Shown here piece after piece: positions 44,574-51,175 of a DNA stretch of 51,175 nt (position 1 is the first letter of the stretch; every line of letters starts with the position of its first letter). A program made the translations under genes and the position numbers. The notes beneath the pieces are model-generated. The model was not told the origin of the DNA. It ran no database searches and saw nothing but the letters and a program-made list of their open reading frames with translations. The DNA comes from Candidatus Zhuqueibacterota bacterium (GTDB lineage Bacteria; Zhuqueibacterota; Zhuqueibacteria; Oceanimicrobiales; Oceanimicrobiaceae), in assembly GCA_029262005.1 (NCBI GenBank), contig JAJDAG010000128.1, positions 1 through 51,175 of the forward strand, given 5' to 3'.

Positions 44574-45695
44574 ATGAAAATAGCCATTGTTTGTTACCCG
44601 ACCCACGGCGGTAGTGGCGTCGTGGCCTCTGAACTGGCACTCGGACTGGCCGAACGCGGCCACGAAATACATATTGTCAGCTACGCAACCCCGTTTCGGT
44701 TAAGCTCATTCAGCCAGAACTTGTTCATTCATGAAGTCGATATCGCTTCCTATCCGCTTTTCAAATATCCGCCTTACGCATTAAACCTTGCAGCCACGCT
44801 GGCGGATATCCACGAAGCCCACCACTTTGACTTGATTCACGCACATTACGCTGTGCCGCACGCTGCCAGCGCCTTTCTGGCCAAGCACATTCTGCGCAGC
44901 GAGAAACTCAAAGTCATCACCACCCTGCACGGCACAGACATTACTCTGGTCGGGGCCGATAAATCATTTTACCGCGTTATCAAATTCAGCATTGAGGAGT
45001 CAGACGGCATCACGGCGGTTTCGAATTTCTTGAAAGACCGGACAATTAGAGAATTCGACATCACCAGGGATATCCGGGTCATCCACAACTTTGTCGAAAC
45101 CAAACACGTGGCGCAGAACAAAGAAGAATGTGCCAGAGAAAAATATGCGCCGAACGGCGAAAAAATTCTCATGCACGCCTCAAATTTCAGACCGGTAAAA
45201 CGCGTGAGCGATGTCATCCGTATTTTCGACAGAGTGCAAAAAGAAATTCCAGCGAAACTGCTGCTTGTGGGCGAAGGCCCGGAGCGAATGTTTGTGCAAC
45301 AACTGGTTAAAGATTTGGGACTGACCGACCATGTTTGGTTTCTGGGACAGCAGGATTATATTGAACCGGTACTCAAATGCGCAGACCTGTTTCTTTTGCC
45401 AACCGAGCAAGAAAGTTTTGGTCTGGTGGCGCTTGAAGCGCATAATTGCGGTGTGCCGGTAATCGGCGCCAATACCGGCGGCCTGCCGGAAGTTGTCATA
45501 AACGGAGAAACCGGTTTTTTGCTGCCAGTCGGCGAAATTGGCATGATGGCGGAAAAAGCGCTGGCAATACTGAAAGATGAGCAACTTAACAGCAAACTCA
45601 AGCACAATGCCCGGGAGCGAGCCGTCAACCACTTTGACCGTGAGTTGATTTTGCCGCAGTATGAGGCGTATTATGAAGAGATACTGAACCGGTAG
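44574..45695 (+). CDS. bshA: Glycosyltransferase BshA (N-acetylglucosaminyl L-malate synthase)
   Basis: The 373-residue GT4 glycosyltransferase begins [20 protein letters not shown] and has [12 protein letters not shown] near residue 125, then EGPERMF near 242 and [20 protein letters not shown] (near 285), which hold the UDP-GlcNAc donor. These match the BshA family, which joins UDP-GlcNAc and malate in the first step of bacillithiol synthesis. The ATG at 44574 has AGGA six bases upstream. It completes the set after bshC and bshB1. Confidence 0.92.
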   Translation: MKIAIVCYPTHGGSGVVASELALGLAERGHEIHIVSYATPFRLSSFSQNLFIHEVDIASYPLFKYPPYALNLAATLADIHEAHHFDLIHAHYAVPHAASAFLAKHILRSEKLKVITTLHGTDITLVGADKSFYRVIKFSIEESDGITAVSNFLKDRTIREFDITRDIRVIHNFVETKHVAQNKEECAREKYAPNGEKILMHASNFRPVKRVSDVIRIFDRVQKEIPAKLLLVGEGPERMFVQQLVKDLGLTDHVWFLGQQDYIEPVLKCADLFLLPTEQESFGLVALEAHNCGVPVIGANTGGLPEVVINGETGFLLPVGEIGMMAEKALAILKDEQLNSKLKHNARERAVNHFDRELILPQYEAYYEEILNR

Positions 45696-45816
45696 TACGA
45701 AGCCGGTGGTAATGGCAATTCAAAAACTACAGAGGCTTATACCCATAAATCGAAAAGTGCAATTAGGAAAACAAGAAATCCTGTTGATGATTTTTTGTTT
45801 AAGATAAAAATAATCT

Positions 45817-46359
45817 ATGAAAATTTCAGTCAGAGAAATGCAAAAGAGCGACATTGAATTGATAGTTGACTATTTTGTCAATGCCGACTCTGAATTTCTT
45901 AAAGGAATGGGAGCTGACAAAAGCAAGCTGCCGCATAAACCAGAATGGATTATTAAACTGAACCAGGAATTTGATAAGGCGAATAGTGAAAAGGAATTTT
46001 ACTATATAATCTGGCTAATCAACGATGACCCTGCAGGGCATTCGAACATCAATAAAATTAAGTTTGGTCAAACAGCAACGATGCATTTGCACCTTTGGAA
46101 AAGTGATAAAAGGAAAAGTGGGTTAGGGCTTGATTTTTTAAAGCGAACAATACCGTTTTTCTTTGAGAATTTTGAATTAAAAAAGTTGATTTGTGAACCA
46201 TACACCTTAAATCCAGCGCCGAATAGAGTTCTCGAAAAAGTTGGATTTAAATTTATAAAAGAATATGAAACTGTGCCGGGGTGGATAAATTTTCATCAAT
46301 CTGTAAACAGGTACGAAATGACCAAAGAGCGATTTGATAAAGTGAAAAACGGTACATAA
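45817..46359 (+). CDS. GNAT-family N-acetyltransferase
   Basis: The 180-residue protein has a GNAT fold: a helical start, YYIIWLINDDPAGHSNIN as the central strands, LHLWKSDKRKSGLGLDFLKR as the acetyl-CoA loop, and LNPAPNRVLEKVGF near the end, which is typical of the RimI/RimJ type. It probably acetylates a small molecule or a protein N-terminus. It is more AT-rich than the bsh genes and marks the start of the accessory-looking stretch. A GC hairpin (46370-46387) follows it. Confidence 0.82.
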   Translation: MKISVREMQKSDIELIVDYFVNADSEFLKGMGADKSKLPHKPEWIIKLNQEFDKANSEKEFYYIIWLINDDPAGHSNINKIKFGQTATMHLHLWKSDKRKSGLGLDFLKRTIPFFFENFELKKLICEPYTLNPAPNRVLEKVGFKFIKEYETVPGWINFHQSVNRYEMTKERFDKVKNGT

Positions 46360-46369
46360 AAATGAGAGA

Positions 46370-46387
46370 GGGCACCGCCGGGTGCCC
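46370..46387 (+). terminator. GGGCACC/GGTGCCC hairpin after the GNAT gene
   Basis: A 7-bp GC-rich stem with a GCCG loop lies 11 bases after the GNAT stop codon. It lacks a T-tract, so it may be a weak terminator or mRNA-end stabiliser. The remainder of the 337-base spacer before mntA shows no gene. Confidence 0.45.
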
Positions 46388-46696
46388 CTGATATGAACAA
46401 AAAGGACTTGTTAGGCACCTGATTTTAGCCCGTACCTGACAACGCAAATACAGCAGCCGCGCTGCAGGTGCGTGATTTCTGATTCTCAGCAGATGCCAGG
46501 CGTTGAGCATCTACGCAGTTGCCAAAACTTCAGTGCGCAGGAGCCCGGATTTTTTTGTTTGACATTGTTAACCTGTTGTTTTACATTAATCGCACACTGC
46601 CCACGCCTTGTTTCCGAATCTTCGCTATTCTGCTATTATAGCGGGGGAAAAATGTTTATGCCTGCTAATTATGGAACCTGAAACAAAGTATCAAAA

Positions 46697-46987
46697 ATGA
46701 ATACTCAAATTGAAATAGAAAATAAACTGAAAGCCCTGAAACCAATTCTCAAAGAAAAGTTTTATGTTGAGAAAATAGGATATTTCGGCTCCTTTGCACG
46801 CAATGAGCAAAAGAAGAGTTCTGACATTGATATTTTAGTTTCTTTTGGAAGACCTTTAGGCTGGGAATTTTTTGACCTTCAGGAACTACTTGAAAATGAG
46901 CTACAATTGAAAGTAGATTTGGTTTCTGAAAAAGCATTAAAAGAACAACTGCGGAATAGCATTTTGAATAGCGTAAAATTCGTATGA
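46697..46987 (+). CDS. mntA: MntA-type nucleotidyltransferase antitoxin
   Basis: The 96-residue minimal nucleotidyltransferase has the motif GSFARNEQKKSSDIDILVSF (GSxAR then DxD near residue 46), the active site that transfers AMP. In MntA/HepT systems this protein neutralises the HepT toxin by AMP-ylation of a tyrosine. It overlaps hepT by four bases (ATGA), which signals co-translation. A stand-alone role is unlikely because of the exact pairing. Confidence 0.9.
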   Translation: MNTQIEIENKLKALKPILKEKFYVEKIGYFGSFARNEQKKSSDIDILVSFGRPLGWEFFDLQELLENELQLKVDLVSEKALKEQLRNSILNSVKFV

Positions 46988-47346
46988 CACCAGCAAAAAG
47001 AGGCCATATCTTATACCTTGAAGATATGTTGCTTTCCATGTCGAGGATAAAAGAGTATCTCGGAGAGTTGGATTTTAGCGAATTTAAAGACAATGACATG
47101 ATTGTTGACGCCATTATTCGGAATTTTGAAATTATCGGAGAAGCATCGAAAAACCTACCCAATGAAATAAAGGAGAAATATTCTGAAGTCCCATGGAGAA
47201 AAATGTATGGGTTGAGAAACTTAATTGCTCATGAATATTTTGGCGTGGACTATGAAATGATCTGGGAGATTGCGAAAAACAATTTACCGCAGAACGCTCT
47301 TGATGTAAGCAATATAATAGCAATAGAAAAAAGGCTTAGCAGTTGA
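46984..47346 (+). CDS. hepT: HepT-like toxin (DUF86 family)
   Basis: The 120-residue all-helical HEPN-domain protein carries the RxxxxHxY motif as RNLIAHEY near residue 80, the RNase-type site of HepT toxins and the target of AMP-ylation by MntA. EIIGEASKNLPNEIKEKY precedes it as in family members. It starts within the end of mntA. This completes a toxin-antitoxin module in an accessory stretch. Confidence 0.9.
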   Translation: MTPAKRGHILYLEDMLLSMSRIKEYLGELDFSEFKDNDMIVDAIIRNFEIIGEASKNLPNEIKEKYSEVPWRKMYGLRNLIAHEYFGVDYEMIWEIAKNNLPQNALDVSNIIAIEKRLSS

Positions 47347-47458
47347 AAATGGCTCATGGTTCACGCCCCAATTTGTTGAAATAATCCGCTGTGAAGATTC
47401 TAGCGGAACGCGCAAGAGTTATGACTTGCTCTACTTATAATTTGATCAAAAGAATTTC

Positions 47459-47532
47459 ACGCAGAGCCCGCGACGCGCGCAGAGTTTTTTTACATAATAT
47501 TTTTCTCTGCGATCTTTGCGCCTCAGCGAGAA
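47459..47532. repeat. Inverted pair of CGCAGAG-type elements
   Basis: CACGCAGAGCCCGCGACGCG (47459-47484) and the inverted CTCTGCGATCTTTGCGCC (47502-47532) form a spaced hairpin like the pair at 8451/8712. The rest of the 317-base spacer contains a further imperfect inverted repeat, AGGCACTTT near 47582 with AAAGTGTCT near 47613. No gene is seen. Confidence 0.55.
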
Positions 47533-47663
47533 AGTATAAATCATTCAGGTTCTTTACCACTCTCACAAATCCCCTCACCCTGAGGCACTTTCTTGAGCGA
47601 AAGGAGTCAACCAAAGTGTCTTAACAAACACAACCCTTACCCACTATTTACATGAGGTAAAAT

Positions 47664-48371
47664 ATGTCAAATCAAGAAGATTATCAGGCATTAATTAACA
47701 TCATCACTGCCATTCCGGCTGAGGAAACCAAATCCCCAAACATGCCAATCGATGCTTTTTTACAGGAGGCTGAAAATCAATATCACTGGTGTCAGGATGA
47801 CCAGACACTACTCACCAACGCCGGACTGGATTGGGCATTGGTTCAAGATGTTCCCATTCGTGCCGGTGCCTTGCGCGAGGCAGAATCTCTCTGGTTCAAG
47901 GAACGCTTTACCCGCGAAGATGCGGAAAAACAGTGGAACGAACAATCCCCGGAAGGCTATGATTTGCGAAACCGGCTGCTGCATGGTTTTCATTACGCCT
48001 ACCGCAATCATGCGGATTTGAGTGGCCGTGTCTCTGCCATTGCCAATGGCAACGGCCATGCCGACATGATACAAGACCTGAATGATATTGCCGTTTTAGG
48101 CCAGCAAAATCTCGAACCGCTGCAGACCATCAATTTTGATGTGACCCAGTTGGACGCAGCCGCCACAACCGCAGACACGCTTGCCGACCTGCTGGCACAG
48201 GCAACCACAGACCGCGAGGAAAACAGCAGCAAAAGAGTCATCCGCGATCAGGCCTATACCTATCTCAAAAAGGCTGTGGATGAAATTCGAGTGTGTGGCC
48301 AGTATGTTTTCTGGCGCGACGAGCAACGCAAGAAAGGTTATAGCAGCCGTTATTTTAGAAGACATCGCTAA
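47664..48371 (+). CDS. Hypothetical helical protein with basic C-terminus
   Basis: The 235-residue protein has no recognised domain. It is helical throughout with segments such as YDLRNRLLHGFHYAYRNHAD and VIRDQAYTYLKKAVDEIR, and it ends in a basic tail (YSSRYFRRHR). There is no signal peptide. GAGG six bases before the ATG supports the start. The GC-rich style differs from the AT-rich genes on both sides. A long tandem repeat lies 87 bases downstream. Function not proposed. Confidence 0.72.
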   Translation: MSNQEDYQALINIITAIPAEETKSPNMPIDAFLQEAENQYHWCQDDQTLLTNAGLDWALVQDVPIRAGALREAESLWFKERFTREDAEKQWNEQSPEGYDLRNRLLHGFHYAYRNHADLSGRVSAIANGNGHADMIQDLNDIAVLGQQNLEPLQTINFDVTQLDAAATTADTLADLLAQATTDREENSSKRVIRDQAYTYLKKAVDEIRVCGQYVFWRDEQRKKGYSSRYFRRHR

Positions 48372-48457
48372 CAAAATTATTGACAAAATGACTAAATTTT
48401 TCTTCGTTTTCGCCGGTGGTGTCCGCCACACTGCCGGCATTACGGGGAAAATGAGCC

Positions 48458-48627
48458 GCAGGGAAGCCTAAACCATGCGCAGGAAGGGTAAAACTCGCGC
48501 AGGGAAGCCTAAACCATGCGCAGGAAGGTTAAAACTCGCGCAGGGAAACCTAAACCATGCGCAGGGAGGGTAAAACTCGCGCAGGGAAGCTCAAACCATG
48601 CGTAGGGAGGGTAAAACTCGCGCAGGA
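48458..48627. repeat. 41-bp tandem repeat array with ~20-bp half units
   Basis: GCAGGG recurs with a strict 41-bp period at 48458, 48499, 48540 and 48581 with a partial copy at 48622, giving about four units. Each unit contains two related halves of 21 and 20 bp: GCGCAGGGAAGCCTAAACCAT and GCGCAGGAAGGGTAAAACTC. A 20.5-bp half unit equals about two helical turns, so copies would face the same side of the DNA. The 41-bp unit is not a multiple of three, so it is not coding. No direct spacers of CRISPR type are present. Confidence 0.85.
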
Positions 48628-48753
48628 CATGCAAAAAAGTTTTTCCTTGATTACCAATGAAAGGATTGTAATCTTTGGGTGTTATCCAAATCTGTAGAAA
48701 ACATATGTTAGATGTTCATCCGACAAAAACAAATATTATAAGGAGAAACAATA

Positions 48754-49707
48754 ATGAAACGCATACTTCCCTTTTTACTTTCTCTATTGTTTTTATCAAA
48801 TATAGCTCTTGCAAACGAGAAAACAACAGTGTTTGAAGGGTTTAATGCAAAAATAGTCTCTATTGTTGATGACATGACAGATAAAAAGTCTGGTGTAATA
48901 TTTTTTGACTTTGGTTCAATTTACATAGCAGTTTATGGGCATAATGATTTCAGGGTTTGGACTAATAAAGATGATTTGAATTTCGCCTTTGATTCAGATC
49001 ACTTGATTCGTGTCGGTAAAAACAAACCTTTTCTTTTAAAAGGACTGAGCAAAAGAAATAACCTAACTCCTACGAATAAAGTTGAAGCGGAAGCCGTTAT
49101 TCAATCCTTAGCTAATGGTGAGGAGCTAAAGCTAAGGTACTATGATTGGCCTCGGCATGATAAAGTAGATAGAAAATTACAAAATACTAATGCCAGCTTT
49201 ATATACTACAAAGCAGCCAAATTGTTTGGATGGAAGGATTTTAGAATATCCCCTGAATTATCGCCTGCCAAACTTGATGTTTACGCTCCAACTGACCCTA
49301 CAAGCAAAGGATATGCGACAGCTACAGTCAAAGGGAATCGTAATTTAGGAATAAGAAAAAGTTTTGATAAAGATACCACAATTAAAGTTGGGATCAAACA
49401 AACCTTTGGGCTACACAAAGGGAGGTGGATTTGCAAATCAGTAGAACTTTCAGGAAATAAACATTTGATTATTCGCGACTCGAATGGAATTGTTGTTTTT
49501 AAGGAGGTACTTCCATCACACTATGAGAATGCAAACACTGGGGAAACATGGCCGGTTGGTAAAACTGCGGCTAAGAAGGCTTGGGAATTTGCACCATTAG
49601 GTAGTATTGAAATCGAAGGATCTTATGGAAAGAAAGTTCTTTTATATGGATTTCGAGAGTTGTGGCAATGGGGCGTAAATAACGCTGATTTCCCCTCACT
49701 TGAATAA
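48754..49707 (+). CDS. Exported protein of unknown function
   Basis: The 317-residue protein starts with a signal peptide (MKRILPFLLSLLFLSNIALA), so it is exported. The mature part is mixed, with AVIQSLANGEELKLRYYDWP and PVGKTAAKKAWEFAP. It has one cysteine (RWICKSVE). No known domain was recognised. The ATG follows AAGGAG eight bases away. Its low GC resembles the neighbouring accessory genes. Confidence 0.75.
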   Translation: MKRILPFLLSLLFLSNIALANEKTTVFEGFNAKIVSIVDDMTDKKSGVIFFDFGSIYIAVYGHNDFRVWTNKDDLNFAFDSDHLIRVGKNKPFLLKGLSKRNNLTPTNKVEAEAVIQSLANGEELKLRYYDWPRHDKVDRKLQNTNASFIYYKAAKLFGWKDFRISPELSPAKLDVYAPTDPTSKGYATATVKGNRNLGIRKSFDKDTTIKVGIKQTFGLHKGRWICKSVELSGNKHLIIRDSNGIVVFKEVLPSHYENANTGETWPVGKTAAKKAWEFAPLGSIEIEGSYGKKVLLYGFRELWQWGVNNADFPSLE

Positions 49708-49720
49708 ACAAACATCTACT

Positions 49721-49757
49721 ACGCTCGTCGTCGGGGATTGTGTGCCACGAGCGTGGC
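49721..49757 (+). other. Two competing hairpins after the exported-protein gene
   Basis: ACGCTCGT (49721-49728) pairs perfectly with ACGAGCGT (49747-49754), and the same downstream bases also form GCCACG-AG-CGTGGC (49744-49757). They cannot form together. The location between two genes fits a processing or terminator site, or an insertion remnant. No T-tract follows. Confidence 0.35.
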
Positions 49758-49820
49758 AAAGGCATTAGAGTTGGTAATGGTATTGACTTAAACAAATAGA
49801 TTCTTCAATGGAAGGCTCAC

Positions 49821-50474
49821 ATGGATAATAACAGGCAAATTCGCTTTTTAATCCCGCCATTTTTCTTAGTCAGTTCGCTACTATTGGGAGCCTATCTGCC
49901 AGAAAAGGAGATCCTGAAAATTCTGCCTGAAATAAAGGAGTTGGAGAAACTCATTGCCGTAATTGCTACTGCGGGAGTCATCATAATAGCAGCCGGTTTT
50001 CTAATTGGCGTAGTCTCCGTAACAATCATGAGATTAATCAGTCTGTTTATCCGATTCGATTTAAAGGGTAAATATGATGCACCCTACACCGTGCGGGATA
50101 TTGAGAGAATCTGGTCAAAACTCCGAGTGCACGATGACATCAAGCCCGGCAGTAATAATATTATATATGCGATCTCGACTTTCCAGAACACAGTGGTTGA
50201 GGAAAGAGTCCAGCATTGGTTAGGACGGCGTTGGAACGCTTTCCATGTATCAATTCACTCAGCCATTGCGCTACTATTGGCCTATGCTATTGCGCCAATG
50301 CTTGATATCCGATTCACTTGCTGCTGGCTTCTTTTCACATTGCCCATCACGGCCTTTCTCAGTGTGAACGGATGGATGGCTTTTAAGGAAACGAAAGATA
50401 TGGTAGTGTTTCAAACATATCGAGATATTCCACCACCCGAACCGACGGGGAAAACTGCAAATCCCGAATCGTAG
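49821..50474 (+). CDS. Membrane protein with four predicted helices
   Basis: The 217-residue protein has hydrophobic stretches near residues 8-27, 46-72, 143-160 and 164-184. The central loop (about 75-140) carries FDLKGKYDAPYTVRDIERIW and is probably cytoplasmic. No family was recognised. GGAAGG five bases before the ATG supports the start. It lies just before an AbiV-family gene, so a role in phage defence is possible but only by position. Confidence 0.7.
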   Translation: MDNNRQIRFLIPPFFLVSSLLLGAYLPEKEILKILPEIKELEKLIAVIATAGVIIIAAGFLIGVVSVTIMRLISLFIRFDLKGKYDAPYTVRDIERIWSKLRVHDDIKPGSNNIIYAISTFQNTVVEERVQHWLGRRWNAFHVSIHSAIALLLAYAIAPMLDIRFTCCWLLFTLPITAFLSVNGWMAFKETKDMVVFQTYRDIPPPEPTGKTANPES

Positions 50475-50538
50475 TTGGTAGGCTGGGTTCGTCTTTATGA
50501 ACCCAGCAATTGGGCTGAAAACACGAGGAGCAACAACC

Positions 50539-50601
50539 ATGAAGAATATTTTTCTCCACTCCGTTACGCAACTTAAATTTCCCAGTGATTGGCGACGGTA
50601 G
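50539..50601 (+). other. 20-codon frame ahead of abiV, in the same frame
   Basis: An ATG at 50539 with a GAGGAG site eight bases upstream opens a 20-codon frame that ends at TAG (50599-50601). The AbiV frame starts six codons later in the same phase (ATG 50620). It is either a leader peptide or the original start of abiV interrupted by a nonsense mutation. Confidence 0.4.
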
Positions 50602-50619
50602 GAAAGGATCGATGAAGAA

Positions 50620-51175
50620 ATGACGTTTCAAGAGGTCATAGAAGAAATCATGTCATTGCCAGGGGGGGTTCTGATATTTGATGAAGGCGACGAAACAGCT
50701 CAAGGTACTGCTGAAGTTGAACATGTGTTTCTGGACATGTTCAAAGACAAAGAAAAAGCTGAAAAGGCCTTTTCTGTCTTCACTACGAGCAAGAAGAATT
50801 CTCTGGAGTTGTTAGACGAAGCTAAAATTCTGCTGAAGAACAAATTTTATGCGCGAGTTGTCGCCCTGGCAATAATGTCCTATGAAGAGCTCGGCAAGTC
50901 ACAGATTGCTGCAGATTACTATTCAGGAATTTTACCTGAGTCTGAATACAAAAAAGCCTTCAAACAGCACAAAAAGACAGCTTATGCGAATAGATATGCC
51001 GCCATAGGCTCCCATGAAAAAGTGAAACATGGATATTTTATCGACAACAGTGTTGCAAAGACCTTTGAGTCAATTCGGCAGAGTGCATTATATGCTGATG
51101 AAAACAATAATCCCTTAGACAACTTCGATGAAGAGGATGCTTTGTTGATCATTAGGAAAGTTAAGGAGCATCATG
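50620..51175 (+). CDS. abiV: AbiV-family abortive infection protein (runs off the window)
   Basis: The frame covers 185 codons and continues past the window end. It contains the AbiV core: SLELLDEAKILLKNKFYARV followed by VALAIMSYEELGKSQIA (about residues 61-98), typical of this HEPN-like phage-defence family that blocks late phage translation in Lactococcus. An N-terminal part of about 60 residues (VIEEIMSLPGGVLIFDEGDE) precedes it and is unusual. The ATG at 50620 lacks a strong ribosome binding site; a better one belongs to the small frame at 50539, separated by an in-frame TAG. Confidence 0.8.
   Translation, partial: MTFQEVIEEIMSLPGGVLIFDEGDETAQGTAEVEHVFLDMFKDKEKAEKAFSVFTTSKKNSLELLDEAKILLKNKFYARVVALAIMSYEELGKSQIAADYYSGILPESEYKKAFKQHKKTAYANRYAAIGSHEKVKHGYFIDNSVAKTFESIRQSALYADENNNPLDNFDEEDALLIIRKVKEHH

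Noticed and set aside
847-48371. Possible homology between the two helical unknowns (847-1581 and 47664-48371)
   Set aside because: Only the general helical composition and a loose RDxx...Y spacing are shared; nothing convincing by eye.
48458-48627. CRISPR array
   Set aside because: The units are contiguous with no unique spacers, and no cas genes are present.

Overview
The window looks like a chromosomal piece of a Gram-negative bacterium of the FCB type, perhaps an uncultivated lineage near Calditrichota or KSB1. The evidence is a CarboxypepD_reg-like outer-membrane beta-barrel receptor, a decayed NPFNPTT-type C-terminal sorting-domain remnant, ExbB/ExbD and TPR envelope genes, and bacillithiol genes. 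The phylum is an inference. Intergenic spaces are full of dispersed repeats (CGCAGAG-type, GCACGCTTCAGCGTGC-type, ATTCCCGC-type), which fits a large, loosely packed genome.

1-16 kb: a repeat-rich start, one unknown CDS, a sorting-domain relic, then a selenocysteine tRNA (anticodon TCA, minus strand) with a strong terminator. Next come a radical SAM protein, an outer-membrane receptor, and three genes of the selenium-linked ureide/purine catabolic set (ygeY, ygeW, hydA). A phosphoglycolate-phosphatase-like HAD protein, an ECF sigma factor, prmA, an M20 peptidase, a trypsin-like lipoprotein and trpS follow. selB lies at 35-37 kb, so two dedicated selenocysteine-decoding components (selC and selB) are in the window. 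selA, selD and the selenium-dependent molybdenum hydroxylase are not.

16-28 kb (all minus strand): a long envelope gene cluster. In transcription order it holds an outer-membrane barrel, two TPR proteins, a small exported protein, ExbB, two ExbD proteins, an FHA-like/TM/AgmX(TonB-like) protein, a TM-anchored DUF4900 protein, a CoA-binding protein and a ferredoxin. The layout resembles the Agl/Glt (gliding) and Tol-type trans-envelope machines: a proton-driven inner-membrane motor, a periplasm-spanning TonB-like link, TPR scaffolds and an outer-membrane barrel.

28-40 kb: a PAP2 phosphatase, a small unknown, cobalamin-dependent metH, small unknowns, selB, and an exported Sm-like/transmembrane protein whose linker seems partly built from dispersed-repeat sequence.

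39.7-45.7 kb: a redox-thiol region. It has a TetR regulator with a candidate operator, a SigR-like ECF sigma factor, a SAM methyltransferase overlapping bshC, then bshB1 and bshA. These could make bacillithiol and possibly an N-methylated form.

45.8-51.2 kb: an AT-richer accessory stretch with a GNAT acetyltransferase, an MntA/HepT toxin-antitoxin pair, an unknown CDS, a 41-bp tandem repeat array built from ~20-bp half units, an unknown exported protein, an unknown membrane protein and a truncated AbiV-family abortive-infection gene running off the end.
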